A DNA stretch of 64,000 nt. Source: Hyalangium versicolor (GTDB lineage: Bacteria > Myxococcota > Myxococcia > Myxococcales > Myxococcaceae). The stretch covers positions 249,790-313,789 of the forward strand of contig NZ_JAHXBF010000016.1 of assembly GCF_020103695.1 (NCBI RefSeq), given 5' to 3'. Positions 42,753 through 52,371 of this stretch are shown here, piece after piece. Below the pieces are notes generated by a model. It saw only the letters and a list, made by a program, of their open reading frames with translations. It did no database searches and had not been told where the DNA came from. How positions within the stretch are numbered: the stretch's first letter is position 1; every line of letters begins with the position of its first letter. A program made the position numbers and the translations under genes.

Positions 42753-44123
42753 TCACCGCAGGCGGGCAGCGTTCTGCCGGGCCTCGGCCTGCAGTTCCGA
42801 CCGCACGTCCTTCGCCGTGGAGTTGGCGTAGCGCTCGTAGAAGGAACGCGCCTCGGCGTTGCGGCCGAGCATCCGATAGGACTCCCCCAGCCCGTACAGC
42901 GGTGACGCCGCATCCGGCGCCAGACGCAGCGCGTAGTCGTAGTCCAGCGCCGCCTCGGCATAGCGCCGCAGGCCGATGTAGGCACTGCCCCGAGCGGTGT
43001 AGGCCACCGAGAGGGTCGGCTCGAGCTGGATGGTCTGGGTGAGGCTCTGCAGCGCGCCCGTGTAGTCCCGCGCCTGGATGCGCTGCACGCCCTGCTCGTA
43101 GGCGCGGCGGGCCTGGGCGCGCATGGTATCCGCCACCGGCCCGAAGCCCGGCGCCACCCCCTGAGCCTGGGGAGAGCCCCCCTGCTGCGCGATGCGCGTC
43201 TGGGCCTTGGCCACGTTGTCCAGCGCGCTCTGGCGGATCGTGACATCCTGCGTCAATTGCGCCACCCGGTTCCAGCGCTCCACGGCCTGCGAGTAGTAGC
43301 CCAGCACCGCCAGCGCGTTGCCCAGCTTGAAGAGCGCCTCCACGTTGGCCGGATCCGCGTGGGTCGCGTCCAGGTAGGCGAAGGTCGCTTCGCGGTACCG
43401 GCGCTCCTTCATCAGCGCGTCTCCGTCGCGGACCCGGGTGATGGAGAGGTTCGTGTTGGGCGTGCCGCCCGGAGGCAGCGTTCCCACCGAGGAGGGCACA
43501 GGAGCGAACGCTGCGGCAAGTGCCGGGGCCGTGGGAGCAGGCGCGGCGGTGGTGGCCGCTGGAGTCGCAGGCGCGGCTGGAGCAGCGACCGGGCCACGCA
43601 GAGCCTTCACCTGCTCGCGGGCCTGGGCCACCCACTTCTGTTCGCTGGGGCGCTTCTCCTTGGAGATATAGGCCTCGTAAGCGGTGATGGCCTTGTCGCC
43701 CTGGCCGAGCTGCCGGAGGCTCTCCCCGAGCCCGTAGAAGCCATCCGGATCATTCGGATCGAGCTGGGTGTAGCGCTCGTAGGCCCGCGCCGCGGCGGCG
43801 AAGTCCCCGGCCTTGCGCGCGGCGTAGCCGAGGTTGAACCAGGCCGTCTTGAGCTCCGGATCCGCCTCGGTGGCGGACTTGAAGAGCGCCATGGCCTCGA
43901 ACGACTGGCCCCGCTTGGAGAGGACACTGCCCAGGCCGTTGAGCGCCGGGGCCCAGTTCGGCGTGGCCTCGAGCGCCTTGCGGTAGGCCGCGGCCGCGTC
44001 GTCCAGCTTGTTCGCCGCCAGCGCCTTCTCCCCGCGCTCGAAGGCTGCCTGGGCGGGAGCAGAAGGCGTCGCCGCGCCCAGGAGCGCAGCCGTGAGACCG
44101 ATGAGGATGGAATGCACCACCAT
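42753..44123 (-). CDS. Exported TPR-repeat protein
   Basis: A 456-residue periplasmic protein. The signal peptide is about residues 1-26 (ends APAQA). Two blocks of tetratricopeptide repeats (about 27-165 and 230-445; repeats such as AYRKALEATPNWAPALNGLG) are separated by an Ala/Pro-rich linker. AGGAG lies 5 bases before the ATG. TPR arrays are protein-docking scaffolds; the partner is unknown. It follows purA by 24 bp on the same strand and may share its transcript. Confidence 0.88.
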   Translation of the reverse strand: MVVHSILIGLTAALLGAATPSAPAQAAFERGEKALAANKLDDAAAAYRKALEATPNWAPALNGLGSVLSKRGQSFEAMALFKSATEADPELKTAWFNLGYAARKAGDFAAAARAYERYTQLDPNDPDGFYGLGESLRQLGQGDKAITAYEAYISKEKRPSEQKWVAQAREQVKALRGPVAAPAAPATPAATTAAPAPTAPALAAAFAPVPSSVGTLPPGGTPNTNLSITRVRDGDALMKERRYREATFAYLDATHADPANVEALFKLGNALAVLGYYSQAVERWNRVAQLTQDVTIRQSALDNVAKAQTRIAQQGGSPQAQGVAPGFGPVADTMRAQARRAYEQGVQRIQARDYTGALQSLTQTIQLEPTLSVAYTARGSAYIGLRRYAEAALDYDYALRLAPDAASPLYGLGESYRMLGRNAEARSFYERYANSTAKDVRSELQAEARQNAARLR

Positions 44124-44147
44124 GGCGGCTCCTGGGGTTCCCGCGAC

Positions 44148-45458
44148 TCAGCCGCGGAAGGGGTTCTGCAGCAGGACCGTCTCGCCCCGGTCCGCGCCCA
44201 CGGAGATGCACGTCACCGGCACTCCGCTGATCTCCTCCACCCGACGCACGTAACGCTTCGCGTTCTCGGGCAGCTCGTCGAAGGTCCGCACCCCGGCCAG
44301 CTTCTCATCCCAGCCCGGGAGCGTCTCGTAGACGGGCTTGACGCGCCCCAGGTCCTCGTAGTCGCCCGGGAGCTCGGTGATGCGCTGCCCGTCCAGCTCG
44401 TAGGCATTGCAGAGCTGGAGTGACTTGATCCCCGACAGCACGTCCATCTTCGTCAGCGCCAGGCTGCTCAAGCCGTTGACGCGCACCGCGTAGCGCAGCA
44501 CCACGCCGTCCAGCCAGCCACAGCGCCGCGGGCGGCCGGTGGTGGCACCGTACTCATCCCCCACCTTGCGCAGCTGATCTCCCAGCGCATCGGTCAGCTC
44601 GGTGGGGAACGGGCCTCCGCCCACGCGCGTGGTGTAGGCCTTGCTGATGCCCATCACCTTGTCGATCGTCGTCGGCCCCAGCCCCGAGCCCACCGCCGCG
44701 TTGCCCGCTACGCAGTTGGAGCTGGTGACGTACGGATAGGTGCCGTGATCCACGTCCAGCAGCGTGCCCTGAGCGCCCTCGAAGAGGATGCGCGCACCCC
44801 GAGCCACCTGCCCGGCCAGGAACAGCGATGCGTCCCCCACGTGGGGCCGCAGGCGATCGCCCAGCGCGGCGTAGTCGGAGGCGAGCTTCGCGGCCTCCAG
44901 CGCGGGCACGGGCTCGTTGGCCAACCGGCACAGCTCGCGCAGCTCCTCGAGCGCCACGGGCAGCCGCTCGTCGATGCGCTTGCGCAGGCGATCGGGCTGC
45001 AACAGATCCCTCACGCGGATGCCCCGGCGCGCCACCTTGTCCTCGTACGCAGGGCCGATGCCCCGGCCCGTCGTGCCGATGGCACTGCCTCCACGCGCCT
45101 TCTCGCGGAAGGTGTCCAGCAGCTTGTGCCACGGGAAGATGACGTGCGCGTTGTCCGAGATGAGCAGGTGCGAGTCATCCTTGAGAAAGCCCCGCGATTT
45201 CAGCGCATCGATCTCGCCCACGAGCACCGACGGATCCACCACCACGCCATTGCCAATGACGCAGGTCTTCCCCGGATGGAGGATCCCCGAGGGGATCAGG
45301 TGCAGGACGGTCTTCTGTCCTCCCACCACCAGGGTGTGGCCCGCATTGTTGCCACCCTGAAAACGGACCACGACCTGGGCATGCTCGGTGAGCAGGTCCA
45401 CGACCTTGCCCTTGCCCTCATCACCCCACTGCGCTCCCACCACGACGACGTTCGGCAT
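44148..45458 (-). CDS. purA: Adenylosuccinate synthetase
   Basis: A 436-residue enzyme of purine synthesis: IMP + aspartate + GTP give adenylosuccinate. It begins MPNVVVVGAQWGDEGKGK, which carries the GTP-binding loop, and contains FQGGNNAGHTLV, TTGRGIGPAYEDK and VDHGTYPYVTSSNC, all highly conserved in the family. The length is that of E. coli PurA. The ATG at 45456-45458 is set by the family N-terminus. The addA stop codon lies 10 bases upstream, so it may be transcribed from the addBA operon. Confidence 0.97.
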   Translation of the reverse strand: MPNVVVVGAQWGDEGKGKVVDLLTEHAQVVVRFQGGNNAGHTLVVGGQKTVLHLIPSGILHPGKTCVIGNGVVVDPSVLVGEIDALKSRGFLKDDSHLLISDNAHVIFPWHKLLDTFREKARGGSAIGTTGRGIGPAYEDKVARRGIRVRDLLQPDRLRKRIDERLPVALEELRELCRLANEPVPALEAAKLASDYAALGDRLRPHVGDASLFLAGQVARGARILFEGAQGTLLDVDHGTYPYVTSSNCVAGNAAVGSGLGPTTIDKVMGISKAYTTRVGGGPFPTELTDALGDQLRKVGDEYGATTGRPRRCGWLDGVVLRYAVRVNGLSSLALTKMDVLSGIKSLQLCNAYELDGQRITELPGDYEDLGRVKPVYETLPGWDEKLAGVRTFDELPENAKRYVRRVEEISGVPVTCISVGADRGETVLLQNPFRG

Positions 45459-45468
45459 GGGGCTCGCC

Positions 45469-48400
45469 TTAGCACGCGCCGGGGGAGGGGTGACAGTGTT
45501 CCGCGAAGCCACACTGCAGGGCCTGGCAGGTCGCCCTCTCACGCCCGGGCCACACCCTGCGCAAATCCCCTTGCGCCAGAGCCCTCACGGCCTCTTCCAG
45601 CCGCCCGGCGGGCTCTTCCAGTCCTCCTGGAACGGTGAGGAACTCCGGCTCCGGGGTGGGCTCACCCAGGAAGACAACGCCTACCCGAACGGTCGCGCCT
45701 TCTCGTACCAGGCGCTTCGCCGCGAGCCCCTGGGCCACCAATTCGTGCGCGGAAGCCGCGACTCCCAGCGGATGGCGTCGCCCCGGCCGCCAGGCCACCA
45801 CCCAGGCCTCACCCTCGGGCGTCTCCCATAAGAGATCCAGCTCGCCACTGATCGTTGTCCGACCTCGCCCTGCTCCCGAGGGCAGGTCCAACAGGAAGGA
45901 CAGCGCCCGGTGGAGGCTCGAGGCCGGACTCGTGGCCAGCTTCCGGGCGAACGCGGACGACAGGAAGCGCTCCACCATGCCCAGCGCATCCTCCATGCCT
46001 TCTTCATCGGGCAGCCGCCCCAGGCCTCGAAGCAGCTTCTCCACGTGGGCACGGCGCTCGGGTGCTGGGGACTCGACCACCTTCAGGTCCACGTCCCGGA
46101 GCAGGAACGGGACGAGCTGCACGGGACTCCGAGTCTCCAGCCAGGACTCGAGCTCCACCCACGGCGGCATGGTCCGGGATGGCAGCTCCCACGGCCGAGG
46201 GCCGCACAGCCCGAGCTGGTGCAGGTAACGATAGCGCCGCGGACACGCCATGAAGTCCTGGAGCGCCGCAGCCGAGGCCACGACTTCCTCCGGCTCGGGG
46301 AGGGCGTCCGCACCTCGCACGCGCTGCACGGCGGCCTCCACGCGCGCCTCCGCTTCCTGCAGTTCCTCTTCGCTCGGTGGCTGAGGATCCGCTGGCGGAG
46401 GGAACGCGTCCACGTCCACGTCCTGGACCTGCTCCCGGAGCGCCGCATCCTCGCCGAGGCGCTCGTCGAGCATGTGCCACCAGGAGTCCGACGCTCCGCG
46501 CTCCGCCGAGCCAGAGAGGATCAATCTGTCCCGAGCACGGGTGAGCGCCACATAGAGGAGGCGCCGGTACTCGGCGAACTCCCGGGCCTTGAGCTCCTCC
46601 TTCACGAGCTCGAAGCGCCGCGAGCGGAAGTCCTCCAGCCGGTCCGGGAGCCAGGGCCGCAGCGCGAGCCCGTGCGTGCGCTCGAAGTGGGCCCGGGCAC
46701 TCGTGGGGCGACGCTTGCCTCCAAGCGCGGGTACCACCACCACGGGCCACTCGAGTCCCTTGGCTCTGTGGATGGTGAGGATCTGCACCGCTCGGGGATC
46801 TCCGGCGTCCAGCAGGTCCGCCTGGGCCTCGGTGGGATCCGAGTCGGCCAGCATCCGCAGCTCCCGAGCGAAGGCCGTGCATCCGCCCGTGCCGCGCTCG
46901 TCCCGCCGGCCCGCGAGCGCCAGCAGCTTGTCGATGTTGGCGCTGGCCTGCTCCGCGTAGGGAGAGCCCGCCATGGCCTCGCGATAGCCCGTCACCTCCA
47001 GCGCCACCTGGAGCAAGGCACGCACACCCAGCCGATCCCGCTCACGCCGCAACGAAGGCAGCGCCGCGAGGAAACGTTCGAGCCGTACCCGTTCCCGCAG
47101 CGGAAGTTCGTCGGCCGCCAGGTCCTGCTTCACCACGCTCTCCAGCGTCAGCCCGTGCTTCTCATCCTGGCGGGCCAGCCGGAAGAGCGATGCATCCGAC
47201 AGGCCCACGAGCGGCGAGCGCAGCACGGCCGTCAACGCCAGCGAATCATCGGAGTCCGAGAGCAGCGAGAGCAACGAGGCCAGATCGAGCACCTCTTGAG
47301 CCCCGTAGAAGCCGCGCCCGCGCAGCACCCGGTGGGGGACTCCATGACGGATGAGCGCCTGCCGGTACACCTCGAGGTGCGTGAAGGTTCGCAGGAGGAT
47401 GGCCACCTCCCCGCCTCGCACGGGCCGCAGGCGCTGACCGTCCTCGTCCATCACGCTGGGAGCCGCTCCCGGCGCGAGCATCACCCTCAGCCGCCGAGCC
47501 ACTGCCTCCGCATCCTTATTACGTGCGTCCGCAGTGGACTCAGGCTCGCCGAGAGCCAACCGCTCTACCGCAGGCTCCACCGCGAGCGAGTGCCGCACCG
47601 GTGAGAGGTCGTCCTCCGCCGGGACATACTCCACCTCGTACGGACGAGGTGGGCTGCTCGCTACCAGAACTCCCGCGAAGGCCCGGTTGAAGAAGTCCAG
47701 CAGCGCAGGCACCGAGCGACGGTTGTTCCGGAGGAAGTCCTTCACTCCGCCCTCGGACTCAATCTTGCTCGCCAGGTGCGTGAAGACGGAGACATCCGCG
47801 CCACGGAACTCATAGATGGACTGCTTCCGGTCTCCCACCGCGCAGAGGAACGCGGGCTCCAGCGGGAGCACGGCCCGGAGTTCGTCGTCCGGCGCCACCG
47901 TCCTGGGGCCACCTTCGCGTCGCTCGGACAGCAGCAGCACCAACTCGAGCTGCAGGCGGTTGGTGTCCTGGAACTCATCTACCAGCAGCGCGCCCATGCG
48001 CTCCTGGATCTGCCGCCGGAAGGCCGGGTGGTCACGCAGCAGATCCCGCGCCTTCACCAGCAGCGCCGTGAAGTCGAAGACGTTGCGGCGGAGGAACTCG
48101 GCTTCGTGACGCGTCTCCACACGACCGAGCAGCTCGCGGAAGGAGGCCTCGAAGGGAGCGGTCCGCCACGCGGCGTAGCCATCCTCCAGCCTCAGCACCG
48201 AGCCGTCGCTCTTGCCGAAGACCAGCCAGTACAGCGAGCGGATGGGACCTGCCGCCCCCTTGCTCAGCCTCGCGAAGTTGCGGCCGTCCGCCAGGAACGC
48301 GGCCTTGAGCGATGGGAGATGCTCCGCCTCGAAGAGGTTCTCCGGAGTCATCCCCTTCAACGCCCGCTCACACATGGACGTCAGGCGGCTCCACTCGCCT

Positions 48401-49116
48401 TTGGCGTCCAGCTCTCTGGCCGAAGCGCAGTGCCGCAATCCTTCCTGGATGAGGACTTCCAGCTCCGCACGGGCCTCGTCCGGATTCGAGAGCGCCGCGG
48501 ACACCGAACGCAGGCCCTCCTCGCGCATCTTGCCGTAGACCTGCCGCAGCGACGCCACCAGGCCATCGGAGAACCCCGTGCCCGAGAACGTCAGCTCCTG
48601 ACACAGCTCCCGGACGCGCGCATCCTCTGCTTCCAGTGCATCCAGCACCACGCGCTCACACACGTCCAGCACCAGCCCAAGCGCCTCCAGCTCATCAAGC
48701 ACCTCGAAGGCCGGATCGATGCCCAACCCCGGAGGAGCACGGCGCAACAACTGCCCGCAGAGCGAGTGGAACGTGCCCACCGTGGCCGACCCCAGATCCT
48801 CACGCAATGCGCGCCATGCATCCTGCGAGGGAAACGGACGCCCCAGCCGCTCCAGCGAGGCACGCAGCTCTGGTTCCTGGGCCTCGCCCTGCGCCAACGC
48901 ATCCAGGCGCCCCCGGGTGCGCGAGCGCATCTCCGCGGCGGCCTTGTCCGTGAACGTCAGCATGCACAGCCGCGAGGGCTTCACCGCCGGGCCCGCCTCC
49001 CGAGCGCCCGCGAACAGGTGCAGCACCATCGTCACCAGGCTGTACGTCTTGCCCGCTCCGGCGCCCGCCATGAGCGCGAGGTTGCGCTCCAGCGCCAGGG
49101 GCGACACCGCCGTCAT
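45469..49116 (-). CDS. addA: AddA helicase-nuclease subunit with degenerate nuclease centre
   Basis: A 1215-residue UvrD-type helicase that with AddB processes double-strand breaks for RecA. Walker A is GAGAGKTYS (near residue 17), with DEFQDTNR, a GDRKQSIYEFRGAD segment, and motif VI VALTRARDRL. The C-terminal PD-(D/E)XK domain keeps Asp1094 (GELDLL), but the catalytic DYK is replaced by AWR (about 1108-1110), so it is probably nuclease-dead. Cysteines at ACPRRY and at 1197, 1202 and 1208 still resemble an Fe-S nuclease pattern. GGAGGAG precedes the ATG, which overlaps the addB stop by 4 bases. Confidence 0.93.
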   Translation of the reverse strand: MTAVSPLALERNLALMAGAGAGKTYSLVTMVLHLFAGAREAGPAVKPSRLCMLTFTDKAAAEMRSRTRGRLDALAQGEAQEPELRASLERLGRPFPSQDAWRALREDLGSATVGTFHSLCGQLLRRAPPGLGIDPAFEVLDELEALGLVLDVCERVVLDALEAEDARVRELCQELTFSGTGFSDGLVASLRQVYGKMREEGLRSVSAALSNPDEARAELEVLIQEGLRHCASARELDAKGEWSRLTSMCERALKGMTPENLFEAEHLPSLKAAFLADGRNFARLSKGAAGPIRSLYWLVFGKSDGSVLRLEDGYAAWRTAPFEASFRELLGRVETRHEAEFLRRNVFDFTALLVKARDLLRDHPAFRRQIQERMGALLVDEFQDTNRLQLELVLLLSERREGGPRTVAPDDELRAVLPLEPAFLCAVGDRKQSIYEFRGADVSVFTHLASKIESEGGVKDFLRNNRRSVPALLDFFNRAFAGVLVASSPPRPYEVEYVPAEDDLSPVRHSLAVEPAVERLALGEPESTADARNKDAEAVARRLRVMLAPGAAPSVMDEDGQRLRPVRGGEVAILLRTFTHLEVYRQALIRHGVPHRVLRGRGFYGAQEVLDLASLLSLLSDSDDSLALTAVLRSPLVGLSDASLFRLARQDEKHGLTLESVVKQDLAADELPLRERVRLERFLAALPSLRRERDRLGVRALLQVALEVTGYREAMAGSPYAEQASANIDKLLALAGRRDERGTGGCTAFARELRMLADSDPTEAQADLLDAGDPRAVQILTIHRAKGLEWPVVVVPALGGKRRPTSARAHFERTHGLALRPWLPDRLEDFRSRRFELVKEELKAREFAEYRRLLYVALTRARDRLILSGSAERGASDSWWHMLDERLGEDAALREQVQDVDVDAFPPPADPQPPSEEELQEAEARVEAAVQRVRGADALPEPEEVVASAAALQDFMACPRRYRYLHQLGLCGPRPWELPSRTMPPWVELESWLETRSPVQLVPFLLRDVDLKVVESPAPERRAHVEKLLRGLGRLPDEEGMEDALGMVERFLSSAFARKLATSPASSLHRALSFLLDLPSGAGRGRTTISGELDLLWETPEGEAWVVAWRPGRRHPLGVAASAHELVAQGLAAKRLVREGATVRVGVVFLGEPTPEPEFLTVPGGLEEPAGRLEEAVRALAQGDLRRVWPGRERATCQALQCGFAEHCHPSPGAC

Positions 49117-52100
49117 GCGCTCTCCTCCACCACCCTCCGCTCCGAGATGCGGCACACCGCGCGATAGCCACACCCGCCACAGTCCTTCGGCCGCATCCCG
49201 AACTGGCCCTCACGCGTGGAGCGCACCAGCCCCTCCACCGCGTTCGCCAGGTTGAGCCCTCCCTCCTCCGCCAGCTTCGCGCGCACCGTCGGATCCGTGG
49301 ACAGCATCGCCTCGATCTCGGCCTCCGACAGAACCTCCGTCAGGCTGATCGTCGTCCCCGTGCGCAGCGAAAACCATGCCGCGTTCCGCGCCTCACGGTG
49401 TCCGCTCGCTCGCGCCGCATACAGGTAGAGCGGCAGCTGGAAGTCCGAGGACAACAGCCGCTCCTTCAGCGCTCGCTTGTCCAGCCGCCCCGACTTGTAG
49501 TCGATGACGCCCACGTCCCCCGCGCCCTTGTCCAGCCGGTCGATCTTCCCCTCGAAGTGGATGGCATCGTCGCCCGAGAAGAGGGACACGTCCTGCCACG
49601 GATCCTCAGACGCGTCCGGACCGAACTTCAGCTCGAACTGCTCGGGCATGTAGAGATCGAAGGGGAGCCCACGCCGCTCGTCCGCCAGGATGCGCCGCAC
49701 CATGGCCTTCGCCCGCTCCGCCGCCAGCTGCCACAGCACCGGGTGCCCCACATGGAAGCGCTCCTCGAAGTAGCGCACCGCCTTCTCCAGCGCCTTGGTC
49801 AGCAACTCTTCGGGGATCTCCTCCAACCCCTTGCCCAGCAGCCCCTTCTCCTTGAGCTGCTTGAAGACATCCTCCACCACCCGGTGCCAGAACGTCCCGC
49901 GCCCACGCGCGTCGAACTCCTCCCCCGGGGACTCGGGCTCGGCCACCTTCAACCCGTAGGCCAGGAAGCCCTGGAAGCCACAGTTCCCGAAGCGCGCCAG
50001 CGCCGAGGCCGACAGCGGCTTCGCGCTGTCGAAGCGGAACGTCTCTCTCAGCGCCTCGCGAAGCCCCGGGCCATCCACCTCGCCTGTATACGGGCCCACC
50101 CGGGACGAAGGATTGCTGAAGAAGTGCAGGCGCTCGTACTCCACATGCGCCAGCTCCTTCGCGGCGGAGAACCAGGTCTCGTCCTCGAAGCGCCGCCGCA
50201 GGATCGGTGCTGCCACGTCCGGCTCGGTGACACGCAGCCGCGCAGGGGCCATCGTCTCCAGCGCCACGCGCTGACGCAGCTCCGCCTCCGTGAGCACGTC
50301 GTCCAGCGGAGGCACCGCCATCATCGAGCGCGCCTCCCACGTCATGCCCGTCAGCCGCCGCACCTCTTCCAGGAACGCGGACGGCACCTGCTCCTGCCCT
50401 CCCACTCCCGCCACCGCGTACGACAGGCTCACCCGCTTCTCCGCCGCCACCAGCGCGCTCGCGAAGAGCAGCCGATCCTCCGTGAGCCGCCACGCAGCCC
50501 GGTCATCGAACTCGCCGCCCGTGAGCCGGAAGGCTTCTCGCCCCAGCCGCTTGTTGAGCTCGGCGCGGTCCGCATCTCCGAGCAGCGGGTGAGGCTCCTC
50601 GTGGCCCGGGAAGCGGCCCTCCGTCATCCCCGCGAGGAAGAGGTAACCGAACGTCCGTCCCGGCAGCTCGCGGACATCCAACACCTCCACGGCGCCCGAC
50701 TCCGGCCCACGGGCGGGCAGGTACGTGTCCCGCACCGCATCCGCCAGCCAGCGCCCGAAGACGCGCCGCGGCAGCTTCGGACCCCCACCCACCTTCTTCA
50801 GCGCCCGCTCCAGCTCGCCCACGCGGAGCCGCAAGGCCTGGCGCGCGGCATCGTCCCGAGCCCGAGCCTCCAGCCCATGCCCCCCGAGCGAGCCCTCTTC
50901 CCGAGGCTCCAGCGGCCCTTCCGAGTCCTGCAACCCGAGCTGCTGCACCACGCGCCACCACGCGCCGAGCAACTCCAACGCACTGCCCGACTCGGGGATG
51001 CGGCGACACCACTCCATCAGCCGCATGCACCGCTCGCGCAGCACCCGCGCCGCATGGGCGTCCGGGTCCTGGGCCAACACCATCCGCCGTGCCAGGGCCT
51101 CCAGCCGCACGTCATACGCGCCGCGCCCCTTCTGAGCCCCGAGCCGATCATCCCGGATGGCGGCCAGAGTGAACAGCGTCGCGGGAGCATCCGGAGCCGC
51201 GCGAGACAGCGAGGGCGCATAGCGGCTGGCGACGAGCTCCGCCACGCGCGCGGCCGGGAAGGAGTCCTCCGCGAGCAACGGCAGCTCCAACGCCAGCCGG
51301 ACCGGGCCCGTGAGCGCGAGCGGCTCGCCCCACGGCAGGCGCACCGGCACGCCCAGCTCCTCGAGCGTCCCCGCCAGCCACCGCGCCTCCGGCCCCGGCT
51401 CCCGCCACGCCACGGCGATGCGCTCCGGAGCCACCCCTTCCGACACGAGCCGACGCACATCCCGAGCCAGCTGCCGGGCCTCATCCTGAGCCGTGCCCAC
51501 GCTCCACATCCTCAGCGTGCCCGCGACCGTGGCCGCCTGCGCCCCCCGCTTCACCTGCGGCGAGAAGAGGTGCCGGCCCAGCTCGGCCAGCGGGCGGTTC
51601 TCGAACGTGAGGTCCGCCTTGAACAGGTCCACGTGCCCCACGGTGTCGCCGCGGTTCTCGAAAGCGCGGAAGAGCGCCGTCAGCGCCGCATCCGCCACCG
51701 GAGAGCCTCCCACGGGCGTCTCCATCCGCAGCGACACCCGCCGGGCCTCACACACCAGGGCCAGCGCCAGCAAGAGCCCCAGGCCCGAGGGGCGCACGTC
51801 GTACACCCCGTGAATGACGATGGACTCCACGTCCTCCCAGGCCGCCGGCCACTGCCCACGCCCGAGCGCCTCGCGAGAGCCCCGCAGCACATCCTCCCGG
51901 TCCGCCAGCCCCAGCTCGGCCATGCGGCGCTCATACGCGTCGAACAGGCGCGCGAGCAGCCGCGCCCGGATTCTCCGGTCCGGAGGGAGCGACTCCGCGG
52001 CATCCTGCAACTCACGCGGCGTGAGCCGCCCGGCCTTCATGTCGAGCACCAGCTCCAGCGCGGCACGGGCGAAGGCGGGCTCGTGGATGAAGTCCCCGAA

Positions 52101-52331
52101 GGGCGTCTCTCCCAAAGCCTGCGCCAGCGAGCTGATCAGGACGCGGGAGGTCGGGGCCGAACAGGGGCGTCGATTGAGCTCGCCTGCTCCACCCAACGCG
52201 TTGACGAATTCGTCCCACGTGAGCCAACCCGTTCCCAGCACGAGGCCGCGCTTTTCCCGTGCGGCGCGCAGCACTTGCTGGCGACGAGCTGCATCAGGGA
52301 AGACCTGGAGGGTGCGGCCGGGACGAGACAT
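49113..52331 (-). CDS. addB: AddB subunit, Fe-S exonuclease
   Basis: A 1072-residue partner of AddA. The N-terminal two thirds form an inactivated helicase-like fold without a clear Walker A (GTGWLTWDEFVNAL at the start). The C-terminal nuclease is intact: GKIDRLDK carries the metal-binding Asp and VIDYKSG carries the catalytic Asp-x-Lys. Four cysteines for an iron-sulfur cluster are present, FGNCGF and KDCGGCGYRAVC. Together with the damaged AddA site this gives a single-nuclease enzyme. The chosen ATG at 52331 precedes SRPGRTLQVFP; earlier in-frame codons would overlap the divergent PAP2 gene. Confidence 0.92.
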   Translation of the reverse strand: MSRPGRTLQVFPDAARRQQVLRAAREKRGLVLGTGWLTWDEFVNALGGAGELNRRPCSAPTSRVLISSLAQALGETPFGDFIHEPAFARAALELVLDMKAGRLTPRELQDAAESLPPDRRIRARLLARLFDAYERRMAELGLADREDVLRGSREALGRGQWPAAWEDVESIVIHGVYDVRPSGLGLLLALALVCEARRVSLRMETPVGGSPVADAALTALFRAFENRGDTVGHVDLFKADLTFENRPLAELGRHLFSPQVKRGAQAATVAGTLRMWSVGTAQDEARQLARDVRRLVSEGVAPERIAVAWREPGPEARWLAGTLEELGVPVRLPWGEPLALTGPVRLALELPLLAEDSFPAARVAELVASRYAPSLSRAAPDAPATLFTLAAIRDDRLGAQKGRGAYDVRLEALARRMVLAQDPDAHAARVLRERCMRLMEWCRRIPESGSALELLGAWWRVVQQLGLQDSEGPLEPREEGSLGGHGLEARARDDAARQALRLRVGELERALKKVGGGPKLPRRVFGRWLADAVRDTYLPARGPESGAVEVLDVRELPGRTFGYLFLAGMTEGRFPGHEEPHPLLGDADRAELNKRLGREAFRLTGGEFDDRAAWRLTEDRLLFASALVAAEKRVSLSYAVAGVGGQEQVPSAFLEEVRRLTGMTWEARSMMAVPPLDDVLTEAELRQRVALETMAPARLRVTEPDVAAPILRRRFEDETWFSAAKELAHVEYERLHFFSNPSSRVGPYTGEVDGPGLREALRETFRFDSAKPLSASALARFGNCGFQGFLAYGLKVAEPESPGEEFDARGRGTFWHRVVEDVFKQLKEKGLLGKGLEEIPEELLTKALEKAVRYFEERFHVGHPVLWQLAAERAKAMVRRILADERRGLPFDLYMPEQFELKFGPDASEDPWQDVSLFSGDDAIHFEGKIDRLDKGAGDVGVIDYKSGRLDKRALKERLLSSDFQLPLYLYAARASGHREARNAAWFSLRTGTTISLTEVLSEAEIEAMLSTDPTVRAKLAEEGGLNLANAVEGLVRSTREGQFGMRPKDCGGCGYRAVCRISERRVVEESA

Positions 52332-52371
52332 TCCGTGGGTGGAGTGTAGAACGTCCGAGGTGCCGCCGCTT

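Noticed and set aside
49398..52349. A 983-codon open frame on the plus strand opposite addB
   Set aside because: It is antisense to a gene with clear nuclease motifs, has Arg/His/Gln-rich composition typical of a shadow frame in high-GC DNA, and no domain.
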